From assembly GCA_017792425.1 (NCBI GenBank), contig CP051233.1:2197642-2261641 (forward strand): a stretch of 64,000 nt of DNA, given 5' to 3'. The position numbers and the translations under genes are program-made. The notes beneath the pieces are model-generated. The model saw only the letters and a program-made list of their open reading frames with translations, did no database searches and was not told the DNA's origin. Positions 60,074-64,000 of this stretch are shown here, in pieces (the stretch's first letter is position 1; each line of letters opens with the position of its first letter). This DNA comes from Thalassovita sp. Its GTDB lineage: Bacteria > Pseudomonadota > Alphaproteobacteria > Rhodobacterales > Rhodobacteraceae.

Positions 60074-63000
60074 TCAGATCAGCGTGATGTCGGTCAGCAG
60101 ACCGGCGGTCGAGGTGATACCGGTCAACGTCAGCGTGTCGCCGCTGTCGAAGTTCAGCACCAGATCCGGCCCGGTCAGGTCGGCCATCAGATCCAGGGTC
60201 GCCTGATCCAGCGCACCGGTCCACAGCGAGGTCGAGATCTGCAGGCTGTCCACACCCAGTTCGTAATCGGTGATGACATCATTGCCCGACACCGGTTCGA
60301 ACACGAAGGTATCCGCATCGGCACCACCAGTCAGAATGTCATCCTCCAGGCCCCCGAACAGGGTGTCGTCACCTTCACCGCCATTCAGATTGTCCGCTCC
60401 GGCGCCACCAACCAGCAGGTCATTGCCGAGGCCACCAATGAGGATGTCGTTATCCTCTTCGCCGTCCAACTGGTCGTCACCGTCGCCGCCATCCAGCGTA
60501 TCGCTGCCGGTGCCGCCAATGAGGGTATCATTGTGGCCGTCACCGAACAGTTGGTCGTCCCCTTCCTTACCGAGAATGCGGTCATCGCCATTACCACCGT
60601 AGACAACATCGTTACCCTCGGCGCCATAGACTTTGTCATTCCCGTTGCCGGCATCAATGGTGTCATCGCCATCGCCGCCAAGGATAATGTCGCCGCCGCC
60701 ATCGCCCGAGATGTAATCGTTCCCGTTGCCACCCTTAATCGTGTCGTTTCCAACACCGCCAGAGATGGTATCGTTACCGCCTTCACCCAGGATCCAGTCA
60801 CGGCCATCCTCGCCGAAGATCACGTCGTGGTTCTGTCCGCCCTTCAGGTTGTCATCACCCGCACCGCCATAGATCGTATCGTCGCCATAGTCGCCACGGA
60901 TACGGTCATTGCCGTCCTCGCCGAACAGAAGATCGTCGAAACCGCCGCCAAGCAGGGTATCGTTGCCCGTGCCGCCGTACAGCGTGTCACGGCCCTTGTC
61001 GCCTTCCAGCCTGTCGTTGCCAGAGCCGCCGAACACCAGGTCATTGCCAAGATCGGCAAGCACGGTGTCATTCCCGGCCGCTCCGTCCAGAACGTCATCC
61101 CCTTCGGTTCCGAGAAGTGTTGCGTCAACCGCCTCGCCAATCGTCAGCGTCAATGTAGCCGAGGAAGAAAGAACCCCGTCCGACGCCTCAACCGTTGCCA
61201 GGATGGTTCCGGGCACTTCCCCCGCCGCCAAGGTCAGGGCATCCAGCTCTGCCCGCGTCAGGACAGTGCCAGAGGCCAGAACAACATCGCCAAGGTACAG
61301 CGTTCCGTCGGCCGAGGGCGTGTACGTCACGGTATAGCTGAGAGGATCGCCATCAACATCCGTCGCCACAAAGCTCGGGGTGATGATACCGCGGCGGCTG
61401 CCGGCCTCGATTGCCTCCGGGGTCCAGTCCTCGACAACCGGTGCGTCGTTCACCGGGTTGACCGTCAAGGTGATCGTTCCCGTATCAGACAGACCTGCAA
61501 GGGTGTCGTCCGTCACCGTGTAGGTGATGATGACTTCGCCATTGAAGTTCTCAACCGGGGTAAAGGTGACCTCTGTCCCGCTGACGCTGACCGTGCCCTG
61601 TTCGGGATCAACGGTTGCGGTCACGGTATAGCTGTCGCCATCCACCTCTGTGATCAGCCCGGCGACGTCACCGGTGATCGGCGTATCCTCGTCGGTTTCA
61701 ATCGGGGTGCCTTCGTCGTCGAAGGTGGATGTATCCTCGGCGATTGGGGCATCGTCCACCGGGTTCACCGTCACGGTGATCGTCCCTTCATCCGACAGCG
61801 CCGCACCGGTCACATCGGTCACCGTGTAGGTGATCGTCGCCTCGCCAAAGAAGTTCTCTGCCGGGGTGAAAGTGATTTCCGTGCCGTCGACACTGACAGT
61901 CCCCTGTTCCGGGGCGACCGAGGCAGATACCTCGATGCTGTCGCCGTCCTGCTCTGTAATCAGGCTGGCAACGTCGATCACGGTCGCGTTGTCCTCGTCA
62001 GTCGTGCCAACGCCATCCGCAGCCACCGGCGCATCGTCGACCGGCAGCAGATCCAGCCCGGCCGAAGCCGTTGCCGTCAGGACACCATCGGAAACCGTGT
62101 AGTCGAAGGTCACCTCGCTGCTGTCATTGAAATCAGGCGTATAGGTCCAGGTACCGTCGCCATTGTCGACAAGCAGCCCGTTGCCCGAGGTCAGCGTCAG
62201 ATCGGTGATTTCCAGCACCGCGCTCGCATCCGGGTCCGAAGCCCCGGTCAGCAGTTCCGCCTCGGTGATGATGCGGGTGCTGTTTTCATCCGACGCGATC
62301 AGCGTCACAGCCGTGGCGTTCGGGGCGTCGTTATCCCCTGTCACCTGCACCAGAACGGTCGTTGTCGATTGGGCCGACCCGCCATCCTGCACCGTGTACT
62401 GGAAGCTGGCAGAGTAGGTCTGCCCTTCATCCAGGCTGTCGGGCGCAGAGATGGTATAGCTGCCATCGGTGGCCAGCAGGATGATTACCCCTGCGTTGGT
62501 CGTGATCTGGTAGCCCCCTGCAGTTGCGACAGCCGTTGCGGTGACGGAACTGGTGACGCTGACAACCGACCGGGTGTCGTTGACATCGACATCGGTGTCA
62601 TTCGCCAGAAGGTTCCCGGAAACAGACGCTGCGGTTTCCTCTGTCGCGACGATCGCATCGCCGACCGCCACGATACCGTCATTGGTGCCGGTGATCGTCA
62701 CCGCGACAGTTGCCGTCGCCGTACCACCATTCCCGTCACTCACCGTGTAAGTGAAGGTGTCAACAGCGGTCTCTCCGCCAGCCAGTTGGTTGAAGCGCGC
62801 GACAGGCGAGGTGAGGTTGTAGAACAGCTGCCCGCTGGCCTGCAAGGTAACCTCGGCCCCCCAATCCGTGGTGATCACGCCCGCAGACCCGCCCACGGCC
62901 GAAGAACCGCCGACCGGCTCGGTTCCATCCGCGACATCGCTGACAGCAATCACGCTCAGCGCATCCCCATCCGGGTCACTGTCGGGCGTTCCGCGGGTCA

Positions 63001-64000
63001 ATACGTTAAGCGTCGAGGCGAACGAGCCTTCGGACACGCCAAAGGTATCGTCAACCGGCGTTGGCGTATCGTTCGACGCGGTGATGTTGACCGACACGAT
63101 CTGTTGCGTCGCAACTCCACCATCCCCATCCGTCAGATCCAGCGAGATATCGCGGGTCGCTGCCGGCGTATCGTCGGTGGTGGCATAGGTCAGTGCGTTG
63201 ATGACCGCCTGCACATCCGCTGCCATCACGCCGCTTCCAAAGACGACGGACAGCGAATTGGTGCCGACACCTGTGACGATCCCGACAGGCAGTCCGCCGA
63301 CACCGACGACACCGCCAACGATGCTGACAGCGCCCGAAGTATCCAGATCCAGCAGGTCGCTGCTGTCCCCTCCCACGACCGAAGCCGCGAAGATACCGCT
63401 GTTGTAGTCCAGCCCGTCAACATCGATCAGCGTGACGCCATCCGCGACGGCAACCGGCACCGGATCAGCGTCATCCACCGCCTCGACATGTGTCGGGGCC
63501 GATTGGCCAGAAACGTCTATCTCGGTCGGGTCGTTGACTGCGTTGACGTCCACGTTGACGGTTACCGTATCGGTTAGCTCTCCGTCACTGACCTGCACAA
63601 CAAAGCTGTCTGCGCCGTTGAAATCGGCATTCGGAGTATAGACATAGCTGCCGTCCGGGTTGACTGTGACCGACCCGTTGGCCGCGTCAGTGTCCAGGCT
63701 GAAGGTCAGCTCGTCCCCTGTGTCCACGTCCGTCGCGGTGACTGTGCCGCTCAGCGCAGTATCCTCGTCGGTCGAGACATTGGCATCGTCCTGGGCCACC
63801 GGCGCGTCGTTGGTGTTTTCCACCGTCAGATCGAACGTGTCAGAGGCGGTTGCCTCATCCCCATCCGTCGCGATCACCGTCACGCTGACCGTGCCCACGT
63901 CGCCGTTCTCAGGCGTGCCGCTCAGCACACCCGTCGCGCCGTCAATCGACAGCCACGCAGGCGCACCCGCCCCCAGGCTGAAGGTCAGGCTGTCGCCATG
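60074..64000 (-). CDS. C-terminal part of a giant Ig-like/cadherin-VCBS and RTX type I secreted adhesin
   Basis: 1308 codons are visible and the frame stays open to the window edge, so the N-terminus is missing. About residues 1-950 are tandem Ig-like/VCBS/cadherin repeats ending in NDAP-type turns (TVENTNDAPVAQDD, VNPVDDAPIAED, VNPVNDAPVVED). From about 965 to 1210 come RTX nonapeptides (GGTGNDTLLGGG, GGDGDDQLDGEE). The end (ADTFVFEPVSGNDVITDY to LLTDITLI) resembles a serralysin-type C-terminal secretion region. No cysteine is seen in its RTX part. The role is surface adhesion or biofilm formation by family analogy. Confidence 0.93.
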   Translation of the reverse strand, partial: HGDSLTFSLGAGAPAWLSIDGATGVLSGTPENGDVGTVSVTVIATDGDEATASDTFDLTVENTNDAPVAQDDANVSTDEDTALSGTVTATDVDTGDELTFSLDTDAANGSVTVNPDGSYVYTPNADFNGADSFVVQVSDGELTDTVTVNVDVNAVNDPTEIDVSGQSAPTHVEAVDDADPVPVAVADGVTLIDVDGLDYNSGIFAASVVGGDSSDLLDLDTSGAVSIVGGVVGVGGLPVGIVTGVGTNSLSVVFGSGVMAADVQAVINALTYATTDDTPAATRDISLDLTDGDGGVATQQIVSVNITASNDTPTPVDDTFGVSEGSFASTLNVLTRGTPDSDPDGDALSVIAVSDVADGTEPVGGSSAVGGSAGVITTDWGAEVTLQASGQLFYNLTSPVARFNQLAGGETAVDTFTYTVSDGNGGTATATVAVTITGTNDGIVAVGDAIVATEETAASVSGNLLANDTDVDVNDTRSVVSVTSSVTATAVATAGGYQITTNAGVIILLATDGSYTISAPDSLDEGQTYSASFQYTVQDGGSAQSTTTVLVQVTGDNDAPNATAVTLIASDENSTRIITEAELLTGASDPDASAVLEITDLTLTSGNGLLVDNGDGTWTYTPDFNDSSEVTFDYTVSDGVLTATASAGLDLLPVDDAPVAADGVGTTDEDNATVIDVASLITEQDGDSIEVSASVAPEQGTVSVDGTEITFTPAENFFGEATITYTVTDVTGAALSDEGTITVTVNPVDDAPIAEDTSTFDDEGTPIETDEDTPITGDVAGLITEVDGDSYTVTATVDPEQGTVSVSGTEVTFTPVENFNGEVIITYTVTDDTLAGLSDTGTITLTVNPVNDAPVVEDWTPEAIEAGSRRGIITPSFVATDVDGDPLSYTVTYTPSADGTLYLGDVVLASGTVLTRAELDALTLAAGEVPGTILATVEASDGVLSSSATLTLTIGEAVDATLLGTEGDDVLDGAAGNDTVLADLGNDLVFGGSGNDRLEGDKGRDTLYGGTGNDTLLGGGFDDLLFGEDGNDRIRGDYGDDTIYGGAGDDNLKGGQNHDVIFGEDGRDWILGEGGNDTISGGVGNDTIKGGNGNDYISGDGGGDIILGGDGDDTIDAGNGNDKVYGAEGNDVVYGGNGDDRILGKEGDDQLFGDGHNDTLIGGTGSDTLDGGDGDDQLDGEEDNDILIGGLGNDLLVGGAGADNLNGGEGDDTLFGGLEDDILTGGADADTFVFEPVSGNDVITDYELGVDSLQISTSLWTGALDQATLDLMADLTGPDLVLNFDSGDTLTLTGITSTAGLLTDITLI

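Noticed and set aside
59807..63577. Very long open frame (1256 codons) on the plus strand opposite the giant adhesin
   Set aside because: It is the complement of Asp/Gly/Thr-rich repeat codons with few stops possible. The protein has no recognisable domain, begins inside the helicase gene and mirrors RTX repeats.

Overview
The window is high-GC DNA from an alphaproteobacterium, most likely a Rhodobacterales/Roseobacter-type marine heterotroph. The evidence is a Paracoccus-like sox cluster, a single-step ALA synthase (HemA), an NDUFA12/MlaD/DUF2155 block, ScfR-type and FNR-type regulators, TAXI-TRAP transport and type I secretion of RTX proteins. I found no rRNA, tRNA, CRISPR array or insertion sequence. 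Most genes sit in tight operons, several with 4-bp ATGA overlaps.

Layout. (1) 1-6744: a short-chain-acyl-type XRE regulator (cut by the edge) diverges from a five-gene branched-chain-amino-acid/amide type ABC importer. (2) 6890-10901, minus: a helix-hairpin-helix protein with a histone-H1-like Lys tail, then a thiolase / acyl-CoA ligase / 3-hydroxybutyrate dehydrogenase operon. A PAS-LuxR regulator diverges from that operon across two identical 12-bp boxes. (3) 11749-19058: housekeeping genes accB-accC, aat, DUF2155, mlaD, NDUFA12, clpX, clpP, hemA. (4) 19132-31199: a thiosulfate-oxidation cluster, soxVWXYZABCDEF on minus and soxS-soxR-soxT on plus. SoxR carries a Cys pair matching persulfide-sensing repressors. 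(5) 31210-35387: an acyl-CoA dehydrogenase, thiolase and SDR operon with a divergent AraC regulator. (6) 35449-42554: regulators and proteolysis: an FNR-like Cys-rich regulator, an OmpR-type response regulator, Lon, a PAS/DHp/receiver protein without an ATPase domain, and a LuxR-type regulator. (7) 43012-48623: a type I secretion ABC transporter, its fusion protein and an RTX protein with 11 cysteines, preceded by five consecutive hairpins. (8) 48787-57695: glutamate dehydrogenase, UspA, fused TRAP permease, TAXI binding protein and RpiR regulator on minus, divergent from a BKACE (DUF849) enzyme and a class III aminotransferase. (9) 57737-64000, minus: a DEAD-box RNA helicase and the C-terminal 1308 codons of a very large Ig-like/RTX adhesin that runs off the window.

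Points I consider most worth following: the divergent LuxR/type I secretion region with two TTGA-N6-TCAA palindromes; the hairpin array and cysteine-rich RTX protein; a possible beta-amino acid catabolic unit (TAXI-TRAP, aminotransferase, BKACE, GDH, RpiR) with three GAAAC/GTTTC inverted repeats; the kinase-like protein lacking its ATPase domain; and candidate SoxR operators including one inside the soxR gene.
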